NCBI GenBank assembly: GCA_965200535.1
Contig: CBDAUF010000002.1
Span: forward strand, 992,001 to 1,056,000
Direction: 5' to 3'
Source of the DNA: MPNO01 sp965200535
GTDB taxonomy: Bacteria; Pseudomonadota; Alphaproteobacteria; MPNO01
DNA: 64,000 bases
Below the pieces are notes generated by a model. The model was given only the letters and a program-made list of their open reading frames with translations, was not told where the DNA came from and searched no databases. Positions 56,342 through 64,000 of this stretch are shown in pieces. The position numbers were made by a program, and so were the translations under genes. Every line of letters starts with the position of its first letter. Positions within the stretch are counted from its first letter, which is position 1.

Positions 56342-56650
56342 ATGACCGATGTGAAGATTTACCGGCCGGCCAAGGCCGCCACCCAGTCCGGTCGCGGGCG
56401 CTCCACCAGATGGGTGCTCGAATATTCCACCGAGGCCGCGCAACGCCGCGACTCGCTCATGGGCTGGTCCGGGCGGGGCGACACCCGCCGTCAGATCCGC
56501 CTCGAGTTCGACAGCGAGGAAGCAGCCGTCGGGTTCGCCGCACGGCACGGGCTGAGCTACACGGTGGAGCCGGCGCGCGAACGCCGCGTGCGGGCCAGGA
56601 GCTACGCCGACAATTTCCGCTACGGGCGCGAGAGCAACTGGACCCACTGA
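56342..56650 (+). CDS. NDUFS4-like NADH dehydrogenase (complex I) accessory protein
   Basis: 102 residues: MTDVKIYRPAKAATQSGRG, WVLEYSTEAAQRRDSLMGW and a C-terminal SYADNFRYGRESNWTH. This is the ETC complex I subunit family, an 18-kDa (NDUFS4) homologue typical of alphaproteobacteria and mitochondria; it stabilises the NADH-binding module. It follows tRNA-Pro by 32 bp, a common neighbourhood in alphaproteobacteria. Confidence 0.92.
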   Translation: MTDVKIYRPAKAATQSGRGRSTRWVLEYSTEAAQRRDSLMGWSGRGDTRRQIRLEFDSEEAAVGFAARHGLSYTVEPARERRVRARSYADNFRYGRESNWTH

Positions 56651-56665
56651 CCGGCGGCGTCTGCA

Positions 56666-57757
56666 TCACATCCCGGCAAGCCCGTCGAGCGCGCGGCGGA
56701 GAACACGCCGGCCCTGTTCGAGGACGCGCTCCTTCCAGCCGTCTTCGTCGGGAAACAGCCGCTTGCGGATGTCCGCCTTGATCGCACGGCCCTGTGCGCT
56801 GTCGATGTCTCCGTGGATGTGGAGCCAGTTATCCGCCTGGAGCGCGTGCAGGACCTCGCGTACCGGATAGGTGCCGAACTCCAGTGTCGCGCTGATGACA
56901 TCCGCTCCCCGGGCGGCGTCCCGCACCGCGCGCGCGATGACACCGACCAGCGGCGCAGAGGACGATGTACCGGCGGAGGGAGAAGTGAGCAGGTCGCCGT
57001 ACCAGGCGCGCAGCCGCCGGCCGTTCGGGGTCGACGGGCTCGCGCCGGCGATCATCTCCGCATCACCGTATCCGCCGAGGCCCGTATGCAGATCGATGAA
57101 GGCGATGCGATGCGACCCCGTCACGTGCCTCTCCAGGATCGCGCGAAACGTCGCGTTCGACCATGTCGGCCGCCGCCCGCCGTAGAAGATACCGTTGGCG
57201 TGGTCGTATTGGCCGCGGGTCACTGCGGCCTGGAGCGCGAAGGCGCCGTGTTCCCCCGCATAGGCATCGAGCGAGCGTTCGAGCTCGGCGAGCGTCGCCT
57301 CGTCCCAGCGTGCGGGGCAGAGGAGTGCATGGAGCGCATCGTAAGCCGGATTGGCGGGATGAGTGCCGTCGTGGTCGAGGAAATTCCGGTTGAGGTCGAC
57401 ATTGTCCTCGGTCACGCGGCGCAGCCACGCAAAGCCGTGCGGGTTGATGGCGTGGACCATGACGATGCGCACGTCGTCCGGGAGCGCAGGCCTCTCGGCG
57501 AGAAAGGCGATCTGCACCGCGGAACCGGCAAACGCCTCGACACCGTGGGTCCCGGAATTGACCAGCAGCACCCGCCCGGCGTCCGGCGGGCCGAGCAGCG
57601 CCGCATCGGTCGTCAACGGTGCGCTGCCGCCCGGCGGGCCGGCCGGGTTGACATGGTCCTCGAGCGAAGCGCCGGCGGCCTGCGCGGCCGCGCGGAACTT
57701 GTCCCGCGCTGTCCGGTAGTCGGGCGAGAACGCCGAGAGATCGGTCGGGGCGGGCAT
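56666..57757 (-). CDS. DUF2817, M14-like metallocarboxypeptidase family
   Basis: 363 residues with the zinc-peptidase pattern of the M14 fold: HxxE in LVNSGTHGVEAFAGS, DLNRNF (substrate-binding Arg), the third ligand region FIDLHTGLGGYG, and a late glutamate in ATLEFGTYPV. Members are of unknown substrate. There is no signal peptide. It is convergent with the NDUFS4-like gene. Confidence 0.88.
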   Translation of the reverse strand: MPAPTDLSAFSPDYRTARDKFRAAAQAAGASLEDHVNPAGPPGGSAPLTTDAALLGPPDAGRVLLVNSGTHGVEAFAGSAVQIAFLAERPALPDDVRIVMVHAINPHGFAWLRRVTEDNVDLNRNFLDHDGTHPANPAYDALHALLCPARWDEATLAELERSLDAYAGEHGAFALQAAVTRGQYDHANGIFYGGRRPTWSNATFRAILERHVTGSHRIAFIDLHTGLGGYGDAEMIAGASPSTPNGRRLRAWYGDLLTSPSAGTSSSAPLVGVIARAVRDAARGADVISATLEFGTYPVREVLHALQADNWLHIHGDIDSAQGRAIKADIRKRLFPDEDGWKERVLEQGRRVLRRALDGLAGM

Positions 57758-57838
57758 CGGGTTCTCCCGGACGGGTTGCAGGGGGTGCGGAAACCGCGCC
57801 CCTGTTGTAAGAGAGGGTGCGGTCGGCTGCCGATCGGG

Positions 57839-57915
57839 GCGCCCGTAGCTCAGCCGGATAGAGCAGCGGACTTCTAATCCGCAGGTCGGAGGTTCGAATC
57901 CTCCCGGGCGCGCCA
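57839..57915 (+). tRNA. tRNA-Arg (anticodon TCT)
   Basis: 77 nt: acceptor stem GCGCCCG (57839-57845) with CGGGCGC (57905-57911), anticodon stem CGGAC-loop-TCCG with TCT, T-arm GGAGG-TTCGAAT-CCTCC, discriminator G and encoded CCA at 57913-57915. Confidence 0.95.
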
Positions 57916-57998
57916 GTTCTCCCTACGCTTCGGGGGCGGTTCGGGCGGGCGGGAAGCCTGGCGGCGGTGGATCGCGAGGCTCCCGCGCCCAGTACCGC

Positions 57999-59021
57999 CT
58001 ATTTCCGCGTTGCTTCCGCCGCTGCTTTGATGAGCTTGTACATCGGCGCGATCTTCGGGTTCTTGCCGAGAAACTCATCGCCCAGAGGGCGCGTTCGGCG
58101 GAACAGTTCGGCCCGGTCGGCGGCCGTCGGCTCGGTCAGGACACCGCCTTTCTCGACCCACAGCTTCTCCCATTTCTCGGTGACCTCGATCGCGATCTTG
58201 CCGGTGATATCGCCCATCTCCTTGCCGATATCGGCGATCGCCGCCCGGTGTTTCGCCGGCAGGCTGTCGAGCCATTTCTTGTTGAGCCACATGGCACTAG
58301 GGATAAAGGCTGATTTTTCGTTGTAGATGTACTTGGCTACCGTATAGAACTTGGACGGCCCCATCACGATGATGCCGCTCCGCACCCCGTCGATCGCGTT
58401 GCGCTGGAGCGCCGGCAGGACCTCGGAATAGGGCATCGGAATCCCGGCGGCGCCGACGGTCTTGAGCACCGCCGTTTCCATCTTGGTCGCCAGCACCCGG
58501 ATCTTCCGACCCTTGAAATCGGCGAGGGTCTTGATCGGCCGCCGCGAGGCCACCGCGGTCGCACCGGCCGACCACGTGTAGTTGCCCACGACGCCAGCAT
58601 GCGAGGCGAGCGCAAGGAACTTGTCGCGCACGGTCGGATGGTTGAGCGTGCGTTGCTGATGCGCCTGCGAATCGAACAGGGCGGGGGCGTCGGGCGCCTG
58701 GAACGCAGGATTGAGGCCGACGAAAAAACCGGGCGGCGAGATAAAGCATTCCTGGGTGCCCAGTTGGACGCCCTCCACCTGGCGCGGGATCGTTCCGAGC
58801 TGGGCGAGCGGGAAGATACGGACATCGACCGCGCCCCCGGTTTGCGCTGCGACCTTGTCCTTGAATATCTCCGCCGACCGGTGCTGGGAATCGTTGACCG
58901 TGACGAAGCCGCATTTCATGTCGTACTTGGTTTCGGCGTTCGCCGCCGCGCCGGCCAGGACAGAGGCCGCTGCGGCTGCCGCGAGGACCCGGACGGTTCT
59001 GCCGCTGGTTCCCGTTTTCAT
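57999..59021 (-). CDS. TRAP transporter solute-binding protein (DctP family), orphan
   Basis: 340 residues with a signal peptide (MKTGTSGRTVRVLAAAAAAS to ANAETKYDMK). The body has LADFKGRKIRVLATKMETAV with the carboxylate-contact arginine, YSEVLPALQRNAIDGVRSG and a late WLNKKWLDSLPAKHRAAI. No dctQ or dctM lies next to it, so it must use permeases elsewhere, possibly those at 5630-7430. It ends 83 bp after the tRNA-Arg on the other strand. Confidence 0.92.
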   Translation of the reverse strand: MKTGTSGRTVRVLAAAAAASVLAGAAANAETKYDMKCGFVTVNDSQHRSAEIFKDKVAAQTGGAVDVRIFPLAQLGTIPRQVEGVQLGTQECFISPPGFFVGLNPAFQAPDAPALFDSQAHQQRTLNHPTVRDKFLALASHAGVVGNYTWSAGATAVASRRPIKTLADFKGRKIRVLATKMETAVLKTVGAAGIPMPYSEVLPALQRNAIDGVRSGIIVMGPSKFYTVAKYIYNEKSAFIPSAMWLNKKWLDSLPAKHRAAIADIGKEMGDITGKIAIEVTEKWEKLWVEKGGVLTEPTAADRAELFRRTRPLGDEFLGKNPKIAPMYKLIKAAAEATRK

Positions 59022-59143
59022 CGCAAGTCTCCCCGATTTGGCTTGCCGCCGCCGGCGCGCCGCACCCCGGGCCCGGCGGACCGGCCGTTCGGCAAGTCTA
59101 GCGCCTTGCAGGGCTTTGCGGTAACGCGGTTCTGCGCCTGCAC

Positions 59144-60019
59144 TCACCCGTCTGCGAAGCGGTACTCGAAGCGATCTCCGTCCGAGATCACGCGGCCCGC
59201 CGTCGGCCCCGGAAAATGGCACGGCACGACCAAGGTGTCGCTGTCGGCCACCGATTCGAGGATCGTTCGCCGCGACCGGTTGGACATGTCGCTGTCCCAG
59301 CAGAAACACGAGTGCCAGGATGGCTCGCGGCATTGCAGCGCGTGATGCATCAGGTCGCCGGTGAACAGCGCGCGCCGTCCGCCCGACCGCAGGTTGACGC
59401 AGACATGGCCCGGCGAATGGCCCGGCGTCGGCGTCAACCAGATCGAATCGTCGAGTGCGAAGTCGTCGTCGACGAGGAGAGCCTGTCCCGCCTCGACGAC
59501 CGGCAGACAGGAATCGCGCCACACATCGCCCGGTGGCTCCGCGCTCCGTTGCGTCTCGGCGGCCCAGAAATCGTATTCGCGTTTGCTGAAGATATATCTC
59601 GCGCGCGGGAAGGTCGGCACCCAGCGTCCGTTCACCAGGCGCGTGTTCCACCCGCAATGATCGACGTGGAGATGGGTGCAGAAGACATAGTCGATGTCAT
59701 CGAATCCGAGGCCGAGCGCGGCAAACCCGTCGAGCCAGGGCTGCTTGGGATAGTCGAGCTTGGCCCCCCGGTTGGGCTTGTCTTCGCCGACGCAGGTGTC
59801 GATCAGGATCGTGTGACGGCGGGTCCGCAGCACGAACGTCTGATAGGTGATCACCAGCAAGTCCTGCGCCGCGTCGTAGACGAAGTCGGGCAGGCCGCGC
59901 AGGTGGCGGTCCACGAGGCTGCGCTCGGCGCTCGGGAACATCGCCAGCGGGTTGCGCCATGCGCCGTCGCGTTCGACGATGCTGGCGATTTCGACATCGC
60001 CGATCCCGATTCTGTCCAT
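59144..60019 (-). CDS. Metallo-beta-lactamase-fold hydrolase
   Basis: 291 residues. The HxHxDH motif is at H116, H118, D120 and H121 (FCTHLHVDHCGW), with further ligands in TPGHSPGHVCV and the aspartate in LFTGDLMHHAL, and a final His in LVVPCHFPGP. Resembles the lactonase/aryl-hydrolase branch. Its start is overlapped by the EamA stop (TAATG), so it belongs to the operon acyl-CoA dehydrogenase-EamA-MBL. Confidence 0.9.
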   Translation of the reverse strand: MDRIGIGDVEIASIVERDGAWRNPLAMFPSAERSLVDRHLRGLPDFVYDAAQDLLVITYQTFVLRTRRHTILIDTCVGEDKPNRGAKLDYPKQPWLDGFAALGLGFDDIDYVFCTHLHVDHCGWNTRLVNGRWVPTFPRARYIFSKREYDFWAAETQRSAEPPGDVWRDSCLPVVEAGQALLVDDDFALDDSIWLTPTPGHSPGHVCVNLRSGGRRALFTGDLMHHALQCREPSWHSCFCWDSDMSNRSRRTILESVADSDTLVVPCHFPGPTAGRVISDGDRFEYRFADG

Positions 60020-60912
60020 TACGCCTCTCCGGCCGGCTTCGGTTTGCGCCGCCCCTCGCGGTAGGCGACGTAGCCGGCGCTAACGCAGATCATGGCCCCG
60101 CCGATCCAAGTCATCGCATCGGGCGTTTCGCCGAAAACGAAATAGCCGATCAGCGCCGCCCATACCAGCCGGACATAGTCGACCGGGGACACGAGGCTGG
60201 TATCGCCCTCCTTGAGGGCCTGGTTGAGAAACAGGTGTCCGGTGGTCCCGAGCGCCGCCAGAACGAACAGGGTGAGGTACTGTTCCGGGGCAGGCCAGGT
60301 CCAGAACGGCAGCGCGGCCAGGAACGACATGGGCGTGAGGACGATCATCATGTAGGCGGTGATCGTGATGCTGGATTCCGTCCTTGTCAGCGTCTTGATG
60401 ACCAGCATCGCCAGCGCCCACAGAAGCGCCGCTACGACCGTGAGGATCGGGCCGAGCCCGATCTCTCCGAACCCGGGACGCAGGATGACGAGAGCGCCGA
60501 GGAAACCGAAGCCGATCGCTGCCCAGCGTATCGGCCCGACTTTCTCGCCGAGGATGAAGACGGCGAGCACGCTCGCGAATATCGGCGCGGTGAAGGTGAG
60601 GGCGGTCACGTCGGCGAACGGCGCGATGGTGATCGCGTAGAAGAAGCAGAGCATGGAGACCAGGTTGAGGATCCCGCGCAGCGCATGCACCCGAAGCTTG
60701 CGCGTTCTCAGCGGCGCGATCCCGTAGCGAAAGAGAATCGGCGCGAGGAAGACGAGGCCGAACAGATTGCGGAAGAAGGCGACCTCGAAGGGGTGCAGCC
60801 CTTGCGCCACGTGCCGGATCATGGCGTGCATGGAGGTGAAGGCGACAGTCGCCATCAGCATCATTGCCATGGCGCGGAGCGTGGTGCTCCCGGTTCCCGT
60901 GACCGCGGTCAA
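60019..60912 (-). CDS. EamA/DMT-family transporter
   Basis: 297 residues with about ten membrane helices in two EamA repeats (first ending FFRNLFGLVFLAPILF and LGEKVGPIRWAAIGFGFLG; second with LLWALAMLVIKTLTRTE and FGETPDAMTWIGGAMI). Such carriers export metabolites. TTG 60912 overlaps the upstream stop (TTGA) and is the start that fits the operon; an internal ATG at MAMMLMATVAF is alternative. Confidence 0.9.
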   Translation of the reverse strand: MTAVTGTGSTTLRAMAMMLMATVAFTSMHAMIRHVAQGLHPFEVAFFRNLFGLVFLAPILFRYGIAPLRTRKLRVHALRGILNLVSMLCFFYAITIAPFADVTALTFTAPIFASVLAVFILGEKVGPIRWAAIGFGFLGALVILRPGFGEIGLGPILTVVAALLWALAMLVIKTLTRTESSITITAYMMIVLTPMSFLAALPFWTWPAPEQYLTLFVLAALGTTGHLFLNQALKEGDTSLVSPVDYVRLVWAALIGYFVFGETPDAMTWIGGAMICVSAGYVAYREGRRKPKPAGEA

Positions 60913-62066
60913 CCGTATTCGCGGAGTACGTGGCGGGCCATCGCCATCTTCAGGATCTCTTCCGGCCCTTCGGTGATCATGAACGAACGGAGGTCGCGCC
61001 ACAGCTTCTCGATCGGAAGGTCGGTCGTCAGCCCGATCCCGCCGTGGATCTGGAGGCAGCGGTCAGCGGCCGTGAAGCCCGCGCGGTCGCCGACATACTT
61101 GCACATGTAGGACTGGTAGCGGATGTCCTCGCCCCGGTCGTAACGGGCGGCGGCGTCGTAGACCATCAGCCGGAGTTGATGCAATTCCGTGTAGGTGTCG
61201 ACCAGCATCCACTGCACCGCCTGGCGGTCGGCCAGCGGCTGGCCGAACGTCACCCGCTGTTTCGCATACGAGGCGCCGAGTTCGAGGCAGCGCTCCATCG
61301 TACCGATACCGAGCGAGCCGTGGCGCATGCGCCCGAAGGTGATCCAGTTCTGCGCCATGCGGAAACCGTCGCCTTCATTGCCGACCAGGTTTTCCGCCGG
61401 GACCCGGACATCGTGGAAGCCGATCTCGCACGGCCGGTCGTCCATCACCGTTTCCTGGCGACGGATCACCTCGACGCCCGGCGTGTCCATGTCGACGAGG
61501 ATGCAGGAGATGCCGCCTCGCGCGCCCTTTTCGCGGTCGGTGACGCAAATGACCTGGGCGAAATCGGCGGTGTCGCCGCCGGTGACGAAGCGCTTCATTC
61601 CGTTGATCACGTATTCGCCGCCGTCGCGCACGGCCGTGGTTCTCATACTCGCCGGATCGCCTCCGGCATCCGGTTCGGTCTGGCAGAAGGCGGCGGACTT
61701 CTCGCCGCGAATGCAGGGCCAGAGATACGCGTCCTTCTGGTCGTCGCGCAGGAACTGCAGCAGGATCGGACTCACATCGGGGCCGAATATCCAGGGCTTG
61801 CGCCGCGGGAACGCGATGGTGCGGCCGGTCTCCTCCCACACCAGGGCGCGGGCCAGCAGCCCGAGCCCCATGCCGCCGTATTCCTCGGGGATGTCGATCA
61901 TCCAGATTCCGAGGTCGCGCGCCCGGGCTTCCAGCTTCGCGCGGACCTCGGGCACCATCAGGTGGCCGTCATAGGCGTCGCGCTCGATCGGGATGACCTC
62001 GTTGTCGATGAAGCGCCGGAGCGCGTCCTTCATCATGCGGAGCTCTTCGGGCAGCTCGAAATCCAT
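60909..62066 (-). CDS. Acyl-CoA dehydrogenase
   Basis: 385 residues. MDFELPEELRMMKDALRRF, then the FAD-site AAFCQTEPDAGGDPASMRT and NGMKRFVTGGDTADFAQV, AYAKQRVTFGQPL-like SYAKQRVTFGQPLADRQAVQ, and a C-terminal QIHGGIGLTTDLPIEKLWRD followed by ITEGPEEI with the catalytic glutamate region. Oxidises an acyl-CoA to the enoyl-CoA with electron-transfer flavoprotein. First gene of the three-gene minus-strand operon. Confidence 0.93.
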   Translation of the reverse strand: MDFELPEELRMMKDALRRFIDNEVIPIERDAYDGHLMVPEVRAKLEARARDLGIWMIDIPEEYGGMGLGLLARALVWEETGRTIAFPRRKPWIFGPDVSPILLQFLRDDQKDAYLWPCIRGEKSAAFCQTEPDAGGDPASMRTTAVRDGGEYVINGMKRFVTGGDTADFAQVICVTDREKGARGGISCILVDMDTPGVEVIRRQETVMDDRPCEIGFHDVRVPAENLVGNEGDGFRMAQNWITFGRMRHGSLGIGTMERCLELGASYAKQRVTFGQPLADRQAVQWMLVDTYTELHQLRLMVYDAAARYDRGEDIRYQSYMCKYVGDRAGFTAADRCLQIHGGIGLTTDLPIEKLWRDLRSFMITEGPEEILKMAMARHVLREYG

Positions 62067-62205
62067 GATCCCAGTCCTCCGGGGCGCGCGGCAGATTCCG
62101 TTCGACAGTAAGCGGCGGCCCCGACCACCGGTCAAGGCGGGGAGGCTCGACTTCTGCCGCCGGAGAGCTAGAGTCCGGGGCCGAGGACAGGCAGCGGAGG
62201 CGGTC

Positions 62206-63177
62206 ATGGGCATGCTGATCGAAGGCGAGTGGATCGACGACGACGCGAAATATCGCAACCCGGAAGGCGGTGCATTCGTCCGCGCGGAGTCGATTTTCCG
62301 GTCGTGGATCGCCGCCGACGGATCGTCGGGTTTCGCAGCCGAGCCAGGCCGCTACCACCTGTTTCTCGCACCCAACTGCCCGTGGGCCCACCGGACGCAG
62401 ATCGTCCGACACCTCAAGGGTCTCGAGGACATGATCTCGATCAGCCTGTCCGATCTGCCGCGGACGCGGAGCTGGGCCTATTCGGAGGGCATCGGCCGCG
62501 ATCTCGTGCCGGTGGACGGGATCTTCGAACTGCACCAGGCCTACGTTTCTGCCGATCCCGGCTACACCGGGCGGGTGACCGTGCCGACCCTGTTCGACAA
62601 GAAGCAGTGGACGATCGTCTCCAACGAATCGTCAGAGATCGTGCGCATGCTGAACACCGAGTTCGACCATCTCGGCGCGACTCCGCTCGACCTTTACCCG
62701 GAGGATCTGCGGCCCGAGATCGACGCCTTCAACGACCGCATCTACGCGACGGTCAACAACGGTGTCTACCGGACCGGTTTCGCGAAGACGCAGGAGGCCT
62801 ACGAGGAAGCCTGCCGCCGCCTGTTCGAGACCCTCGACTATCTCGATGACGTGCTCGGCGAACGGCGCTACCTCTGCGGCGAGCGGCTGACCGAGGCCGA
62901 CTGGCGCCTCTACCCCACCCTGGTCCGGTTCGACGTCGTCTATCACGGCCACTTCAAGTGCAACCTGAGGCGGATCGAGGACTATCCCAACCTGTCGAAC
63001 TATCTGCGCGAACTCTACCAGTATCCGGGGGTCGCCGAGAGGACGGACATCCCCGGCATCAAGCGCGGCTATTACGCCGACATGAAGCACGTCAACCCGA
63101 CCGGGATCGTTCCTCTCGGCCCCGAGATCGACCTCGGCACACCGCACGACCGGGACCGGCTGCGCAAGGCGGCTTGA
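62206..63177 (+). CDS. Glutathionyl-hydroquinone reductase (ECM4/YqjG-type GST)
   Basis: 323 residues. The active-site cysteine is C58 in LFLAPNCPWAHR, as in Xi-class GSTs that reduce glutathionyl-hydroquinones. RSWAYSEGIGRDLVPVDGIF, VPTLFDKKQWTIVSNESSEI and GYTGRVTVP agree. Given two ring dioxygenases and an aromatic hydroxylase in the window, it may clear quinone conjugates. ATG 62206 follows GCGGAGGCGG. Confidence 0.92.
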   Translation: MGMLIEGEWIDDDAKYRNPEGGAFVRAESIFRSWIAADGSSGFAAEPGRYHLFLAPNCPWAHRTQIVRHLKGLEDMISISLSDLPRTRSWAYSEGIGRDLVPVDGIFELHQAYVSADPGYTGRVTVPTLFDKKQWTIVSNESSEIVRMLNTEFDHLGATPLDLYPEDLRPEIDAFNDRIYATVNNGVYRTGFAKTQEAYEEACRRLFETLDYLDDVLGERRYLCGERLTEADWRLYPTLVRFDVVYHGHFKCNLRRIEDYPNLSNYLRELYQYPGVAERTDIPGIKRGYYADMKHVNPTGIVPLGPEIDLGTPHDRDRLRKAA

Positions 63178-63197
63178 GGGCTCGCGCTTGGGGCGGC

Positions 63198-63800
63198 CTA
63201 CCGGCCGCGGAAGGCGGGGAAACCGGGGTAGCGGTCCGCGTGATCGTCGTCGAAGCCCGGCATGCCGGGCTTCGTCAGGCATCCCTTCGGCGGCGCATAG
63301 CTGTCGATGCGCCGGGCCGGGCGCTCGTGCCACTGGATGTTGAAGGCCGCGAGCTTCGGAAAAAAGCAGAGGCTCCCGTAGGGCAGGTGGTCGTGGACGA
63401 ACCAGGCCAGCGGCCGCCAGTCGCCGGTCTCCCGGTAGCGGTCGGCAAACCACGGGATGACGATGCATGCCGTGGCTCCCATGCAGCCGTCCGCATCGCG
63501 CCGGTCCCAGATATGGCCGGCGCGGCTCGCCGCGTTGGCGGCGCAGTTGAAACCGTGCCGATTGCCGAATCCGTTGACCTCCTCGGATCGGTATCCGGAA
63601 CGGACCGAGACTGTCCCGAAGGTTTCGCGGAGCGGTTCGAGCAGCGTCTCGCACAGCCGCGTACCCGCGGCGATCGCCAGGTCCGGATCGTCCGGGATGT
63701 TGTCCAGTCCGTAAAACGCAGCGATCTCGCTGTATAGGAAATCGCGCATGAAAAACGAGGGCGACAGGCGCACCCGGCCAAGTCCCTCGAGCGCCCTCAT
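63198..63800 (-). CDS. Possible M15/DD-peptidase-like protein
   Basis: 200 residues. The stretch TVSVRSGYRSEEVNGFGNR resembles the SGYR substrate-site strand of M15 peptidases, and RAGHIWDRRDADG has an HxxxxxxD-type zinc spacing. A late WHERP may hold the third ligand. No signal peptide. The start is ATG 63800, or GTG 63818. The match is partial, so the call is tentative. It lies just after the CobW gene, on the same strand. Confidence 0.5.
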   Translation of the reverse strand: MRALEGLGRVRLSPSFFMRDFLYSEIAAFYGLDNIPDDPDLAIAAGTRLCETLLEPLRETFGTVSVRSGYRSEEVNGFGNRHGFNCAANAASRAGHIWDRRDADGCMGATACIVIPWFADRYRETGDWRPLAWFVHDHLPYGSLCFFPKLAAFNIQWHERPARRIDSYAPPKGCLTKPGMPGFDDDHADRYPGFPAFRGR

Positions 63801-63824
63801 CGACCCCGGCCGGCGCACGGACCG

Positions 63825-64000
63825 CTATCCCCGCGTCCGTTCCGCCGCCGCCTTCATGTCCTCCAGGAGTCGTTCCACCGTCGCCCGGGGCAGGTCGCGG
63901 GTGATGAAGACGATGCGGCTCCGGGTATCTCCGTCGGGCCATTCGGGGAGCCGGGCGGGGTCGTGGAACAGGTGCTGCACGCCGTGGATCGCGATCGGCT
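63825..64000 (-). CDS. CobW/P47K-family GTPase, C-terminus only
   Basis: The last 58 residues of a minus-strand gene that runs off the right edge. PIAIHGVQHLFHDPARLPEW followed by SRIVFITRDLPRATVERLL is the CobW C-terminal domain of metal-chaperone GTPases. The stop is at 63825. The GTP-binding part lies outside the window. Confidence 0.85.
   Translation of the reverse strand, partial: PIAIHGVQHLFHDPARLPEWPDGDTRSRIVFITRDLPRATVERLLEDMKAAAERTRG

Overview
The window looks like chromosomal DNA of a GC-rich alphaproteobacterium, probably of the Rhodospirillales type. This is inferred from the rpsM-rpsK-rpoA-rplQ order without rpsD, an NDUFS4-like complex I accessory protein, a full SUF Fe-S operon under an Rrf2 regulator, several TRAP transporter genes, CCA-encoding tRNAs, and a perfect chromosomal parS site at 13772-13787. 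The ribosomal/RNA polymerase cluster and parS together suggest a replication-origin-proximal arm. No plasmid, integrase, transposase or CRISPR signature was seen.

Layout. 1-2.9 kb: an aldehyde:ferredoxin oxidoreductase (running off the left edge) translationally coupled to an AMP-forming acyl-CoA ligase that carries a frameshift. 3.0-5.6 kb: alpha ribosomal operon with its own consensus promoter and a strong terminator. 5.6-8.5 kb: TRAP transporter dctPQM. 8.8-13.7 kb: housekeeping chain of a Do-type protease (frameshifted), rarA, crcB, a large-subunit-type pseudouridine synthase and a HAD phosphatase, mostly joined by 4-nt overlaps. 13.7-18.6 kb: parS, glutathione genes (GST, ChaC), msrA, an acyl-CoA-dehydrogenase-like flavoprotein, an AhpD-like protein and a PhzF isomerase. 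18.7-20.0 kb: a small accessory patch with a 563-bp element bounded by 30-bp inverted repeats and two short unknown genes. 20.0-24.2 kb: a giant cadherin/FnIII autotransporter with a recent internal duplication and a frameshift near its N-terminus.

24.6-47.9 kb is a dense catabolic region. It holds a UbiD-type decarboxylase, three luciferase-like flavin monooxygenases, an ACMSD-type amidohydrolase, an oxoprolinase/hydantoinase A subunit without its B partner, a glutamate-1-semialdehyde-aminomutase-like PLP enzyme, a tandem EthD-like protein, a carboxymuconolactone-decarboxylase-like protein, a maleate isomerase/arylmalonate decarboxylase-like protein, two Rieske dioxygenase alpha/beta pairs, one BenC-type reductase, a flavodoxin-fold quinone reductase, a FAD aromatic hydroxylase, a DUF1185 protein, an enamidase homologue and an IclR regulator. 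The mixture (ring hydroxylation, amide and imide opening, maleate-type isomerisation) suggests breakdown of aromatic and N-heterocyclic acids; the substrate is not known.

48.0-54.5 kb is the SUF operon: Rrf2 regulator, sufB, sufC, sufD, sufS, sufU, a SufT-like protein and an A-type carrier, preceded by a promoter and a 15-bp palindrome. It would supply clusters to the many Fe-S enzymes here. 54.5-64 kb: gamma-carbonic-anhydrase-like protein, an HSL-type esterase, tRNA-Pro(TGG), an NDUFS4-like gene, a DUF2817 peptidase, tRNA-Arg(TCT), an orphan TRAP binding protein, a metallo-beta-lactamase/EamA/acyl-CoA dehydrogenase operon, a glutathionyl-hydroquinone reductase, a possible M15-type protein and the C-terminus of a CobW GTPase.

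Three otherwise well-conserved genes each appear to lack exactly one base (near 1626, 9053 and 24086). Sequencing or consensus error is the simplest explanation, so those genes are annotated as broken as read and probably intact in the organism.
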